Of a stretch of DNA of 64,000 nt, positions 51,168-60,333 are shown in pieces (position 1 is the first letter of the stretch; every line of letters starts with the position of its first letter). A model generated the notes under the pieces. The model searched no databases. It had not been told where the DNA came from and saw only the letters and a list, made by a program, of their open reading frames with translations. The stretch spans positions 558,001-622,000 of the forward strand of contig NZ_VOBC01000002.1 of the NCBI RefSeq assembly GCF_008369195.1. The letters run 5' to 3'. The position numbers and the translations under genes are program-made. Origin of the DNA: Sporosarcina sp. ANT_H38 (GTDB lineage: Bacteria > Bacillota > Bacilli > Bacillales_A > Planococcaceae).

Positions 51168-52721
51168 TTGACAAATATTCCAGCCATTTCGATAGTACCG
51201 CAAGGCATGTCTCGTGAAATGTCTACTGCTTTGCCCACTGTAAAGGTTTTGAGTAGAAAACTATTAACTTTTGTAGAACCTGAAGACGTTTTTCAGCATT
51301 TTTTTGCTGAAGAAGCATATGCTTTTTGGCTTGATAGTAGTCGTGTCGAATCTGACTTATCTCGTTTTTCTTTTATGGGAACAACTAATGGACCATTAAG
51401 TAAAGTGATTGAGTACGACTCAAAAACACAGCATATTCAAATCAATGACGCCCAAGGACAAACTAAGCTTACAAAAGATATTTTCAACTATATAGATTCT
51501 GAGATCCATAAAATGCAACAACATTCTAATGAATTACCGTTTGATTTTAATGGCGGATTCGTAGGTTATTTTGGCTATGAATTGAAAGCCGAATGCGGTG
51601 CCAATGAACACCATGTATCCTCAAATCCTGATGCCTTGTTTATTTTAGCCGACCGATTAATTGCCTTTGACCACAAAGAGCGCTGCATATATTTAGTTAG
51701 TATTGTCCCATATAATGACCCGGCATCTGCTTCTGAGTGGTTTGACGCCATGGAACAGCAACTACAAAACGTTCCACCTGCAGCACCGGTGGAAGCAAAA
51801 AATAATGATACCAGCACACCACTTAGCTTTGAATTAAGTCAACCCTACGCCCAGTATGTAAAAAAGATAGAAGAATGTAAAAAGTATATTGTTGAAGGAG
51901 AAACTTATGAGGTTTGCTTAACGAATAGAATCAATATTAATGAACATTTCGATCCATTAGCAACATATCGCATTCTAAGAGATATTAATCCAGCTCCATA
52001 CTCTTCGTTTCTTAAGTTTGGAGAATTGAGTGTTCTATGTTCTTCTCCCGAACGTTTCCTGAAAATTGATCAAGATCGAATAGTAGAAGCTAAACCAATT
52101 AAAGGAACGATTTCTCGCGGAAAAAATGTAGAGGACGACCTTAGATTGGCTGAAATATTGCGTACTAGTGAAAAGGATAGAGCAGAAAATTTGATGATTG
52201 TTGATCTTCTTCGAAATGACTTAGGTTTGGTTTGTGATATTGGTAGTGTTCACGTACCGAAATTGATGGCAATTGAATCTTATCAAACAGTGCATCAGCT
52301 CGTTTCAACAATTAAAGGGACGTTAAGAGCAGAACTAACAGCCAGTGATTGTATACGGTCAGCATTTCCCGGAGGTTCGATGACTGGTGCGCCTAAAATA
52401 CGTACCATGGATTACATTGACGAGTTGGAGACTAATGCTCGTGGCATTTACTCAGGAGCAATTGGATTTTTAGGCCTAAACGGAACTACAGATTTAAATA
52501 TTGTCATCCGAACGATTATAATGACTCCCGAACAAGCTACTGTAGGTGTAGGTGGAGCAATCACAATTTTATCTGATCCTGAACTAGAGTTTGAAGAAAC
52601 GCTGTTGAAGGGTCGTGCTTTAGTCAAAGCACTTACGATTTCTCAGTTTGGAAAATTTGATAAAGAATTATATACATTTAACGATCCCCTCATGGATAGT
52701 TTGTTTAATAAGCTATCATAA
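51168..52721 (+). CDS. pabB: Aminodeoxychorismate synthase component I (PabB-type)
   Basis: About 517 residues of the chorismate-binding family. AKPIKGTISRG carries the PIKGT lysine typical of PabB (TrpE has PIAGT); RAENLMIVDLLRNDLG and FPGGSMTGAPKIRTMDYIDELE complete the active site. It aminates chorismate to 4-amino-4-deoxychorismate. AAGGAG directly abuts ATG 51159, so TTG 51168, or TTG 51165, is the likely start. The lyase gene pabC is absent nearby, so p-aminobenzoate formation depends on a gene elsewhere. Confidence 0.9.
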   Translation: MTNIPAISIVPQGMSREMSTALPTVKVLSRKLLTFVEPEDVFQHFFAEEAYAFWLDSSRVESDLSRFSFMGTTNGPLSKVIEYDSKTQHIQINDAQGQTKLTKDIFNYIDSEIHKMQQHSNELPFDFNGGFVGYFGYELKAECGANEHHVSSNPDALFILADRLIAFDHKERCIYLVSIVPYNDPASASEWFDAMEQQLQNVPPAAPVEAKNNDTSTPLSFELSQPYAQYVKKIEECKKYIVEGETYEVCLTNRININEHFDPLATYRILRDINPAPYSSFLKFGELSVLCSSPERFLKIDQDRIVEAKPIKGTISRGKNVEDDLRLAEILRTSEKDRAENLMIVDLLRNDLGLVCDIGSVHVPKLMAIESYQTVHQLVSTIKGTLRAELTASDCIRSAFPGGSMTGAPKIRTMDYIDELETNARGIYSGAIGFLGLNGTTDLNIVIRTIIMTPEQATVGVGGAITILSDPELEFEETLLKGRALVKALTISQFGKFDKELYTFNDPLMDSLFNKLS

Positions 52722-53121
52722 AGAACAAATTCGTATACAAATTGTTCACGTTTTCTAACCCAAATCAATTTCATAACGCTGAGCTCTTACAACACAAGGG
52801 TTTTTGAACGTCAAAAACGGAGTCCCAAAAATGTCGAAATAAATTAGGTGCGAAAAAGCCTTTAGACAAGAGTAGGGACTCCTTATGTCCATAATACGAC
52901 AACTGTCTCTATTTGATATGCAATTCATCGTTTCGCTAGTACTAGCATTTTATTATTGAAATCTAACAGAATGAATTTGCACCCCTCATACTTAATGGAC
53001 GGCTGCCACCACTTTTCTTAGAGCCATAATATAGCTCATTAGATCACCCCCCCTCAACAATCTACCCTGGTAATAAAATTGAAATTGTTCTCTCTATCAG
53101 TAAAAGAGAGAACAATTTGCT
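52722..53121. other. Gene-free region containing an insertion-sequence relic
   Basis: 400 bases. GGAGTCCC (52819-52826) and GGGACTCC (52875-52882) form an inverted repeat before the relic frame at 52885. Near the end CCCCCCTC and two AGAGAGAACAATT/AATTGTTCTCTCT stretches (about 53084-53118) pair and may terminate the kinase gene on the minus strand. Confidence 0.4.
52885..52959 (+). pseudogene. Transposase 5' relic
   Basis: A 24-codon frame beginning M-S-I-I-R-Q-L-S-L-F-D-M-Q, which resembles the N terminus (MSIIRQ.SLFD) of a transposase type common in Bacillales, then running into a stop. No further transposase sequence, so only a decayed 5' end remains. Confidence 0.4.
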
Positions 53122-53640
53122 TTAATTCTTTATGTACGTCTCTAGAAACCCCTCAATTTGTTTACGGTTCTTCAAGAAATGAACGGTCTTCCCTTCCTGT
53201 GCATAACGCTGCATTCGCTCTATCATTGTCTTTTTCCGCGCCCCATATGTCGTCACGATGAATTTCAGGAACGCTTTATCCATCTTCTCTTTACATCCCT
53301 CACCAATATCTTGCCGTACTTTTCCATGGTATTGGACCCTCCGCTTCAACACGCGATACAAACAAACACGGAGAGGTAGCTCCAAATAGATAACGGTGTC
53401 CACATGTGGTTCTCGGATATTGATTGTCCCCGTATAATTGCCCTCAATAATCCATTGAGCATTTTGAACGACTTGTTGCTGGGCTTCTGAAAAATCTTCA
53501 AGCGACGCTTCTACCCAATCTGGTTTCCAGTACAACCGATCTAAATATGTCACTTCAATGCAAGTCAATTCCCCTAATCGGCGTGCAAATGTTGATTTCC
53601 CAGCACCTGCCGACACACCGATGACCATAATTTTATTCAT
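53122..53640 (-). CDS. P-loop kinase/topology-modulation (FlaR-like) protein
   Basis: 172 residues with Walker A GVSAGAGKST near the N terminus and LDRLYWKPDW, WIIEGNYTGT and YLELPLRVCLYRVLKRRVQY, as in the FlaR/adenylate-kinase-related family of small P-loop proteins. It probably phosphorylates a nucleotide or small molecule; the function is unknown. It overlaps the upstream nucleotidyltransferase gene by 8 bp. Confidence 0.8.
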   Translation of the reverse strand: MNKIMVIGVSAGAGKSTFARRLGELTCIEVTYLDRLYWKPDWVEASLEDFSEAQQQVVQNAQWIIEGNYTGTINIREPHVDTVIYLELPLRVCLYRVLKRRVQYHGKVRQDIGEGCKEKMDKAFLKFIVTTYGARKKTMIERMQRYAQEGKTVHFLKNRKQIEGFLETYIKN

Positions 53641-54220
53641 TTTGTCCTCCCTTCCTCACTAGTTCAAGAATCCATAGATGTCCGGGAACGTGAGCCTGAA
53701 GCGCCTTATGTAACCACTCTTTATCTTCCACCTTCAGCAAATCCTTCACTGCATAAAAATCGGTATGATCTTTATCACGTGCATTTTTCGCTTTGTATAG
53801 CAAGACAACTGCCGGATGTAGATATGGGACTCTTTTATTGGATTCAAGAAAAAGTGAGCTTTCTGGATATGAAATCGACGATTCCCTTCTAAAAATCCAC
53901 TTACCATCTCTCGTTTCGTTCAGCAATACTTCCAGCCGTTCTCCAGCCTGTTTATGAACACCGTGAATCTCATGAATCGGTAATTCCAACCATTCTTCTC
54001 CCCAGGAGATCAATTCACCCTTCACCACTTTTTCAAATGACCATTCGGAGAGTGCCTTTTTTAACATACGCTGGTTTTCTCTCAACACTGCGACTTCTAT
54101 ATCAGAATGAGGTCTTGTTTCTTTATCCAAAAATAAATCAATCGCCCAGCCCCCTGCAATCCCCCATCGTCCGTTGAATTCCGACATCCACTCGTCCACT
54201 TTGATACTTGTGCTGATCAT
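53633..54220 (-). CDS. Nucleotidyltransferase-domain protein (aminoglycoside adenylyltransferase-like)
   Basis: About 195 residues. GIAGGWAIDLFLDKETRPHSDIEVAV matches, in segments, the active site of small nucleotidyltransferases: the GGWA turn and the metal-binding Asp/Glu pair in SDIEV. The family includes aminoglycoside adenylyltransferases and many members of unknown target. ATG 54220 is preferred (GGGTGGTG upstream) over TTG 54232. Resistance activity is not established. Confidence 0.75.
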   Translation of the reverse strand: MISTSIKVDEWMSEFNGRWGIAGGWAIDLFLDKETRPHSDIEVAVLRENQRMLKKALSEWSFEKVVKGELISWGEEWLELPIHEIHGVHKQAGERLEVLLNETRDGKWIFRRESSISYPESSLFLESNKRVPYLHPAVVLLYKAKNARDKDHTDFYAVKDLLKVEDKEWLHKALQAHVPGHLWILELVRKGGQNE

Positions 54221-54244
54221 CACACCACCCAATCTAGTTTTATA

Positions 54245-54721
54245 TTAAAGAGAACCCTTTCTCATGGTCTGAAATTCAGCAGAAGTCGTCGAAAATTCAA
54301 TTTCCTTCACAAATCCAAACTTCCTATATAGTTGAATAGCTCTTTGATTAAATGTCGCCACAGTTAAACGAATAGGCACATTCCCATAAGTTTTATAAAG
54401 CGCCTCTACTACGAATGAAAAGAAAGTAAAACCATTTCCCTTCCCTGTTAATGCAGGAGCCATACCAAGCCCAATATCAATGATATCTTCCCTATACGCT
54501 CCAACCTTTGTACCTGAAGGCACTTGAGCTGAAGAACCTGTACAATAAAAACCGATCAATTCCCCGGTATCATTCACAATGACGGAATAGCTATCCTCTA
54601 ATAATTCCTTAATTGACTCATTCTCATGCTCATTATTATAGAAATCATAAGGCGGATCATATTGCCAACTTAGAATTTCCGATGCAAATTCTATATTCAT
54701 ACTTTCAAATTCTAATTTCAT
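54245..54721 (-). CDS. GNAT-family N-acetyltransferase
   Basis: 158 residues of the GNAT fold: FYCTGSSAQVPSG in the strand-4 region, GLGMAPALTGKGNGFTFFSF in the acetyl-CoA loop, and LTVATFNQRAIQLYRKFGFV in the C-terminal helix. It acetylates an amine; the substrate is unknown. Its start overlaps the end of a truncated Nudix gene by four bases. Confidence 0.87.
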   Translation of the reverse strand: MKLEFESMNIEFASEILSWQYDPPYDFYNNEHENESIKELLEDSYSVIVNDTGELIGFYCTGSSAQVPSGTKVGAYREDIIDIGLGMAPALTGKGNGFTFFSFVVEALYKTYGNVPIRLTVATFNQRAIQLYRKFGFVKEIEFSTTSAEFQTMRKGSL

Positions 54722-55005
54722 TCTCGAGCTCCTAGCCTCGACATATATAGATCCATATAACTTTGAAACGTCAATATTAATCCGTCTGGTTGGTCTTCAA
54801 TTGATAAATACTGAACGTCAATCGATTCGGTTTCATCCATTTCAACATCTCCTTGTACATCCCTCGTTATGTAAACAGCTGTCACAGAATTCAGTTCACC
54901 CCCTTCCACCATTCGCTCTATGTTGTAGCAAATCTTCATTTCGGACATTCAAGATAATAGCGGCCGACTGCCTACAAGCTCTCTTAATTCTTTTACATAG
55001 TTCAA
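54718..55005 (-). pseudogene. Nudix hydrolase pseudogene lacking the Nudix box
   Basis: The frame from TTG 55005 (GGAG upstream) reads M-N-Y-V-K-E-L-R-E-L-V-G-S-R-P and stops at once. A second frame from 54948 resumes with typical Nudix C-terminal sequence (SVTAVYITRDVQGDVEMDE). The middle, with the GX5EX7REUXEEXGU catalytic box, about 70 codons, is deleted. The remnant 76-codon frame could still be translated but cannot hydrolyse nucleotides. Confidence 0.75.
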
Positions 55006-55090
55006 CTTCACAACTCCATTATTTTTTCTACCAATTATAAATATTCGATATTTGTTCTGCTGAATCCTTTTAATTTTTGTTATGGTTATA

Positions 55091-55129
55091 TTTTAATTCA
55101 AATAATTTAGAATAATATTTGAATTAAAA
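55091..55129. promoter_or_regulatory. 14-bp inverted repeat upstream of the MFS exporter gene
   Basis: TTTTAATTCAAATA (55091-55104) and TATTTGAATTAAAA (55116-55129), perfect arms around 11 bases, about 100 bases before the exporter start in an otherwise empty divergent region. Candidate operator; a bidirectional terminator is less likely given divergent genes. Confidence 0.5.
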
Positions 55130-55227
55130 AATAATATTTTAACCTTCTCCACTCCGCTTCATTGTGCTAAAGTAATAAAAAACAAACGTATCAATGGAAG
55201 ACGCTTTCTAATTTTAGGGGGAAAATC

Positions 55228-56610
55228 ATGACCACGGGCTATCAGGGGACGAATAAGATGATTACAGGGATTGTATTCGGTGTCATAACGTTTTGGCTTT
55301 TCGCGCAATCCATGGTCAATGTTGTTCCGGCAGTGCAAGAAGACTTAGGGATTTCACTAGGCGTACTCAATATTGCAATCAGTTTGACCGCATTATTCTC
55401 GGGTATTTTCGTCGTGGCTGCGGGTGGATTTGCGGATAGAATTGGTCGAAAAAAAATGACGTATTTCGGTCTCGTATTAAGTATCATCGGCTCACTCTGC
55501 CTTGTATTTGCGAATGGTGCTGCACTCTTAATTATCGGGCGTATTATCCAAGGTTTATCTGCCGCTTGTATTATGCCAGCAACCATTGCATTAATGAGAA
55601 CCTATTACGAGGGGACTGAAAGACAACGTGCACTAAGCTATTGGTCCATCGGTTCTTGGGGTGGTTCCGGCGTTTGTTCTTTTGCAGGTGGTGCTATTGC
55701 TACCTATATGGGCTGGAGATGGATCTTTGTCTTTTCAATTATTTTCGCTATCTTGGCTATGATTTTGATTAAGGATACCCCCGAAAGCAAAGTCGAGCAG
55801 CAAGGTGCTTCCCGTTTCGACTTTTCCGGCTTAGTTGTATTTGTCATAACAATGATTGCATTAAACGTTGTCATCACGCGCGGTGCAGATTTTGGTTGGA
55901 CAAGTCCACTCACATTAAGTTTAATCGCTGCTACGCTAGTCGGCATGCTATTCTTCATCAAAATTGAAATAGGTAAATTACATGCAATGATTGATTTTAA
56001 TTTATTTACTAACAAGCCATATACTGGTGCCACTATTTCCAATTTCCTATTGAATGCGGTAGCTGGTACGCTCGTTGTAGCGAATACATATGTGCAAGTT
56101 GGTAGAGGCTTCACAGCATTTCAATCGGGGATGCTATCAATTGGCTATTTAGTATCCGTCCTTATTATGATTCGTGTCGGTGAAAAAATATTGCAAAGAA
56201 CTGGTGCTAGATTGCCGATGATGCTAGGTTCTATCATGGCTTCAATCGGCATCGGGTTAATGGCTTTGACATTTTTACCGGACACAACTTATATCATCGT
56301 TGTCTTTATCGGATTCATCCTGTTCGGTACTGGACTTGGGATTTATGCAACACCATCTACTGACACGGCCGTATCGAGTCCGCCGGAAGATAAAGTCGGT
56401 TCAGCATCAGGAATATACAAAATGGCAAGCTCTCTTGGCAGTTCCTTTGGGGTCGCCATATCCGCCACAGTGTACGGAACAATGACGATGTCTGGCAATA
56501 TTGAAAATGCAGCCTCTGCTGGTATCCTTACAAACGTCATTTTTGCGGTACTAGCACTAATTGCGATTATGTTTTTGGTTCCAAAGACGAAGCAAGAGGT
56601 TCCCAAGTAA
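55228..56610 (+). CDS. DHA2-type MFS drug exporter
   Basis: 460 residues with about 13-14 helices. MFS signatures: GGFADRIGRKKMTYFG after helix 2 and the antiporter-type motif GGSGVCSFAGGAIATYMGWRW in helix 5 (split here around residue 150). Related to NorB/QacA-like proton-driven exporters of cationic drugs. AGGGGGAAAATC precedes the ATG. The substrate is unknown. No regulator gene is adjacent. Confidence 0.87.
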   Translation: MTTGYQGTNKMITGIVFGVITFWLFAQSMVNVVPAVQEDLGISLGVLNIAISLTALFSGIFVVAAGGFADRIGRKKMTYFGLVLSIIGSLCLVFANGAALLIIGRIIQGLSAACIMPATIALMRTYYEGTERQRALSYWSIGSWGGSGVCSFAGGAIATYMGWRWIFVFSIIFAILAMILIKDTPESKVEQQGASRFDFSGLVVFVITMIALNVVITRGADFGWTSPLTLSLIAATLVGMLFFIKIEIGKLHAMIDFNLFTNKPYTGATISNFLLNAVAGTLVVANTYVQVGRGFTAFQSGMLSIGYLVSVLIMIRVGEKILQRTGARLPMMLGSIMASIGIGLMALTFLPDTTYIIVVFIGFILFGTGLGIYATPSTDTAVSSPPEDKVGSASGIYKMASSLGSSFGVAISATVYGTMTMSGNIENAASAGILTNVIFAVLALIAIMFLVPKTKQEVPK

Positions 56611-56704
56611 ACAGTCAGTCAAAGCGACAAAGAATTTGCGAATACGATTAACAATAGTGATAGTATATGATTCGTATTTTTTCATTTTTAAATTAAAGCA
56701 GTCA

Positions 56705-56744
56705 AAAGCAGCCTTAAATCGCTATCCGATTTAAGGCTGCTTTA
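56705..56744. terminator. Bidirectional terminator
   Basis: AAAGCAGCCTTAAATCG / CGATTTAAGGCTGCTTT around a short loop; lies between the converging exporter and heme-oxygenase genes. Confidence 0.92.
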
Positions 56745-56780
56745 TTAAGTTTCGAAAAAAACGTAAATGTCCTATTTCTT

Positions 56781-57113
56781 TCAAACTTCCTGCTTTGCTG
56801 GTTTGTGCTGAATTGTAACTTCAAAAGTAGTAAGCTGTGAACTTATGATTGGATTATCCTCTGATTTTTGTTCAGTTTTCTTATCATGCGTTTTTTGAGA
56901 TTCTCTACTATTTAACCATGCATCAAAAAATCCTCTTTCTTCCCATGTAGTACAGATTTTCAATTCATCATATTCTGGACTGTTTTCTTTTCTCAAAACT
57001 TCCATTAAAACAAATCCCTCAAAGGTATGAACCGATTTCGGTGTCTGAAAACGTGCAAGTACCCCATCTCCGTTACCTTTTTTTATACGAATTGTATTTA
57101 CCGCTTTCATCAT
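56781..57113 (-). CDS. isdG: IsdG-type heme-degrading monooxygenase
   Basis: 110 residues. The catalytic Asn (Asn6 in AVNTIRIKKG), Trp and His of IsdG/IsdI are all present, the Trp and His ten residues apart (DAWLNSRESQKTH) exactly as in S. aureus IsdG. It opens heme to release iron. It is the last gene of an operon with a siderophore/heme-type ABC importer, which suggests that the imported iron source is heme. Its start overlaps the ankyrin gene stop by four bases. Confidence 0.88.
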   Translation of the reverse strand: MMKAVNTIRIKKGNGDGVLARFQTPKSVHTFEGFVLMEVLRKENSPEYDELKICTTWEERGFFDAWLNSRESQKTHDKKTEQKSEDNPIISSQLTTFEVTIQHKPAKQEV

Positions 57114-57523
57114 AATTTAACTTCCTCCTTTAGTGTTATAGACTCCAGGTACTCGTACACAGGTCGTGCATGTTCTCCACCTATTTGCGCATGGCGGATT
57201 AATGGAATTCCGTGCGGACCTGGAGCAGCAATAACGTTGGGCTGAATAGCAACGATGGCTTTTACGACACTTAGTTCACCGAGCATCGCTGCAGCAAAAA
57301 TATCCATTCGCGCTCCATGCTCGAGTAACCATTCTGCAATATCACGATTCCCAGTATGTGCAGCTGCCCCAAGTCCACTTTCCCAATCGTCACTCCCCCA
57401 GTTCATAACAGAATGGAGAAGCGCAGGCTCTTGAGTTATTAATTTCTTTACCTCTTCGAAATCTCCATGAGCAGCAATGATAAACTCCCTTACTAATTCT
57501 CCGCTTAGTGGTCCCTTTTTCAT
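57110..57523 (-). CDS. Ankyrin-repeat protein
   Basis: 137 residues with about three ankyrin repeats (LGAAAHTGNRDIAEWLLEHG is the clearest, then DIFAAAMLGELSVVKAIV). Soluble, no signal. It is embedded, with four-base overlaps on both sides, between the ABC ATPase and IsdG genes, so co-translation is strongly indicated. Its role in heme or iron handling is unknown; a protein-protein adaptor is plausible. Confidence 0.88.
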   Translation of the reverse strand: MKKGPLSGELVREFIIAAHGDFEEVKKLITQEPALLHSVMNWGSDDWESGLGAAAHTGNRDIAEWLLEHGARMDIFAAAMLGELSVVKAIVAIQPNVIAAPGPHGIPLIRHAQIGGEHARPVYEYLESITLKEEVKL

Positions 57524-58305
57524 ACATATCCTTCCTTTCTTAGCCTTATTGGTGTAAAAAACGGTTTTCCGTTGTCCTTATATATATCCGCATCTATTTC
57601 GAAAATAGATTGAAACATTTCTCTGCATAACACGCATTGCGGAATGCCATCGAACTGAATCTTTCCATGCTTTAAAACAACAAGTCGGTCACTATAGCGC
57701 GCGGCTTGGTTTATGTCATGAAGGACCATTACTACAGTCATGCCAAACTTTGTATTTAACTCCTCGACAAGTTCCATCACTTCTAATTGGTGTGAAATAT
57801 CAAGAAAAGTTGTCGGTTCGTCCAACAGTAAAATCTTTGGTCGCTGGGCAATAGCCAATGCAATCCAAGCCCGCTGTCTTTCCCCACCGGAAAGTGATTG
57901 TAACGTTCGGTTTTTAAAAGGAATTAACCTCGTAACCTCCATTGCCCATTGAATGATATCGTCATCTTCTTTTGTCAACTTGCTATAAGCACCCCGGTGT
58001 GGATACCTTCCAAATTCAATGAGTTCACCTACCGTCAAATCGAGTTGATGATCTTGCATTTGAGGAAGCATAGCAAGTTTTTTTGCTACATCTAGGCTTT
58101 TCATGGATCCCATCAATTGTCCGTCAAGGATAACCTCCCCGCTTTTCGGTGTAATCAAACGAGAGATAAGTCGGAGCAACGTGGATTTTCCAGATCCATT
58201 TGGCCCAATTAAACTAACGATTTCTCCTTCCTTGATATGTAAATCCACTGCTCCTAACTGAAAGGAAGAGGAATGTTCGAATAACACGTCTTTAGTTAGA
58301 AGCAA
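57520..58305 (-). CDS. Iron/heme ABC importer ATPase (FecE/HmuV type)
   Basis: 261 residues. Walker A GPNGSGKST, Q loop MLPQMQDHQLDLT, signature SGGERQRAWIA, Walker B ILLLDEPTTFLD and switch His in VMVLHDINQAARYSD are all typical of siderophore/heme/B12 importers. Overlaps the permease gene by 14 bp. Confidence 0.93.
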   Translation of the reverse strand: MLLTKDVLFEHSSSFQLGAVDLHIKEGEIVSLIGPNGSGKSTLLRLISRLITPKSGEVILDGQLMGSMKSLDVAKKLAMLPQMQDHQLDLTVGELIEFGRYPHRGAYSKLTKEDDDIIQWAMEVTRLIPFKNRTLQSLSGGERQRAWIALAIAQRPKILLLDEPTTFLDISHQLEVMELVEELNTKFGMTVVMVLHDINQAARYSDRLVVLKHGKIQFDGIPQCVLCREMFQSIFEIDADIYKDNGKPFFTPIRLRKEGYV

Positions 58306-59326
58306 ATGAGTCCCTCCTTCTTTGGATCATATATAAGAAAAATGGTCCGCCTAAGAATGCCAACAAAATCCCAACTGGCAACTCGATTGGATTAAAAGCA
58401 CTTCGAGCAACTGTATCAGCTAATACAACGAGCAACCCTCCACCAAGTGCGGATGCAGGCAGTAAATAGCGGTAATCTCCGCCAATCATAATCCTCAATA
58501 TATGTGGCACGACAAGCCCAACAAAACCAATTAAACCGGCTACGCTTACTGCAATTCCGGCAAGAAGTGTACTAAGAACAATTAGGAAAAACAGACTTTT
58601 TTCAACATTGTGGCCAAGTAGTTTTGCAACTTCATCACCAAGCCTTAAAATACGAATATGCCTGATTGCAAACAAAGATAATACTAGCGCTCCAACCGCG
58701 TAATAAATGATCATTTCAAATTGAATCCATCCTACGCCTCCAATGCCGCCCGCAAGCCATGGAAGTACCGTTTGCACACGGTCACTATATAAGAGCATGA
58801 GTGCACTCATAAATGCACCAATCACGGCATTAATTGCTACACCAACTAAAATAATCCGCACAGGCGAAGTGCCGCCTTTCCAAGAGAAAGAATAAATAAT
58901 GAGCGCAGTGATGAGAGCTCCTATAAAAGCCGCTAAGGGCAAAAACATTATATATGCGGGAAAAATAATCATAATAGTCGTTGCGGCGAGTCCCGCTCCA
59001 GATGACACTCCGATAATCCCAGGATCAGCTAGTGGGTTTTTCATAACGCCTTGTAAAATAGCACCCGATACTGCAAGGCACATTCCAACAATCATACCGA
59101 TTAAAACCCGCGGGAAACGTAACTCCCATACAATTCGTCTAGATAATGAATCATCGGAGTGGAAGAGTCCACTCCAAACTTCACTGAGCGTAAATGAAAC
59201 AGGCCCAATCATTAAGCTCACCGTACATGCAAGTACAAGAAGAATACTAAAAGAAACGACTACAATTGTTCTCTTTTTTGCAAGAGGATGGATGTTTTCA
59301 GACGCTTGAACTTTTACTGCTACCAT
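58292..59326 (-). CDS. FecCD-family iron/heme permease
   Basis: 344 residues, ten helices, single permease that would act as a homodimer. FecCD signatures: RIVWELRFPRVLIGMIVGM, AVSGAILQGVMKNPLADPGI, and GFVGLVVPHILRIMIGGDYR in the coupling helix. It lies directly after the binding-protein gene. Only one permease gene is present, the usual form for heme importers such as HmuU/IsdF. Confidence 0.93.
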   Translation of the reverse strand: MVAVKVQASENIHPLAKKRTIVVVSFSILLVLACTVSLMIGPVSFTLSEVWSGLFHSDDSLSRRIVWELRFPRVLIGMIVGMCLAVSGAILQGVMKNPLADPGIIGVSSGAGLAATTIMIIFPAYIMFLPLAAFIGALITALIIYSFSWKGGTSPVRIILVGVAINAVIGAFMSALMLLYSDRVQTVLPWLAGGIGGVGWIQFEMIIYYAVGALVLSLFAIRHIRILRLGDEVAKLLGHNVEKSLFFLIVLSTLLAGIAVSVAGLIGFVGLVVPHILRIMIGGDYRYLLPASALGGGLLVVLADTVARSAFNPIELPVGILLAFLGGPFFLYMIQRRRDSFASN

Positions 59327-59327
59327 T

Positions 59328-60311
59328 TTATTTAACCGCCGCTAGATTTTCCTTCATCACCTCAAGCGCTTCCACTACTTTCGTTCCTGGGTTCGAGCCA
59401 AATAAATTCGAGGGTAGAACAAATACGTTGCCACTTTTCACAGCATCCAAGTTTTTCCACGCCGCATTTTTTTCCATTTCTCCTTCAAACGCCGCTTTTA
59501 CCGCTTCAGGATCACCATGAGTGATCAGCATAACGACTTCTGGATTTCTTTCAATAATCTTCTCAACACTTAAACTTGCATATTGCGGATAGTTCTCTTC
59601 TTGTGGAAAATCGGATGCGATATTTTCCCCACCTGCTTTTGCCAACAAATCTCCTGTAAGGGAATTTGGAAGAGCAGCCAAATAAGTACCTGGTGCACCA
59701 TATACTAATAATGTTTTCACTGGATCACCATTGACTTTTTCGCCATTTTCCACTTTTTCTGTAATTGTTTTATTAATAGTTTCAGCTTCAGCTTCTTTTT
59801 GAAATAGTTGTCCAAACAAACGAATCGTTTCTTGAATATCAGCGATTGAATTTGCTTTTGTATAAATAACTTTCGTTCCCTGTCGCTCTACATTTTCAGC
59901 ATGTTGCTTGAAACTCATTGCCGCAGCTAAAACAGTCGGATGAACTTCCGCTAATTTCTCAAAGTTCGGCTGATGTGGATTACCGATTTCCGTAATGCTT
60001 TCTATCTCTTTCGCAACAGGTCCACTTGCCGTTGGACGGCCTGTCACATTAGCACCTAGTGCTATTAAAATATCTAAGTCTCCTGAATTTAAAGCTGCAA
60101 TAGATTCTGGAGCACTTTCAAACGTAATACTTTCACCTGATGCATCTGTTACTTCAATAGCCGATGATACCTCTTCTTTTTTCTCTGTATCTTTTGGTGT
60201 TTCTTCCTTTGCTGTTTCTTGCTTTGCCTCTGCTTTATCACTATCAGTACCGCATGCTGCCAAAATGAGTAACAGTAGTACAGATAGTAAAAGTAATGTT
60301 GCCTTCTTCAT
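59328..60311 (-). CDS. Iron/heme ABC substrate-binding lipoprotein
   Basis: 327 residues. Signal peptide with lipobox LILAAC (Cys near 20), a Glu/Lys/Ala-rich linker, then a class III binding-protein fold (IAALNSGDLDILIALGANVTGRP; FEKLAEVHPTVLAAAMSFKQ; GGENIASDFPQEENYPQYASLSVEKI in segments). First gene of the importer-ankyrin-isdG operon. Binding of heme is inferred from isdG. Two Fur-box-like repeats stand upstream. Confidence 0.9.
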   Translation of the reverse strand: MKKATLLLLSVLLLLILAACGTDSDKAEAKQETAKEETPKDTEKKEEVSSAIEVTDASGESITFESAPESIAALNSGDLDILIALGANVTGRPTASGPVAKEIESITEIGNPHQPNFEKLAEVHPTVLAAAMSFKQHAENVERQGTKVIYTKANSIADIQETIRLFGQLFQKEAEAETINKTITEKVENGEKVNGDPVKTLLVYGAPGTYLAALPNSLTGDLLAKAGGENIASDFPQEENYPQYASLSVEKIIERNPEVVMLITHGDPEAVKAAFEGEMEKNAAWKNLDAVKSGNVFVLPSNLFGSNPGTKVVEALEVMKENLAAVK

Positions 60312-60333
60312 TTCTCACTCTCCTAATCAATAA

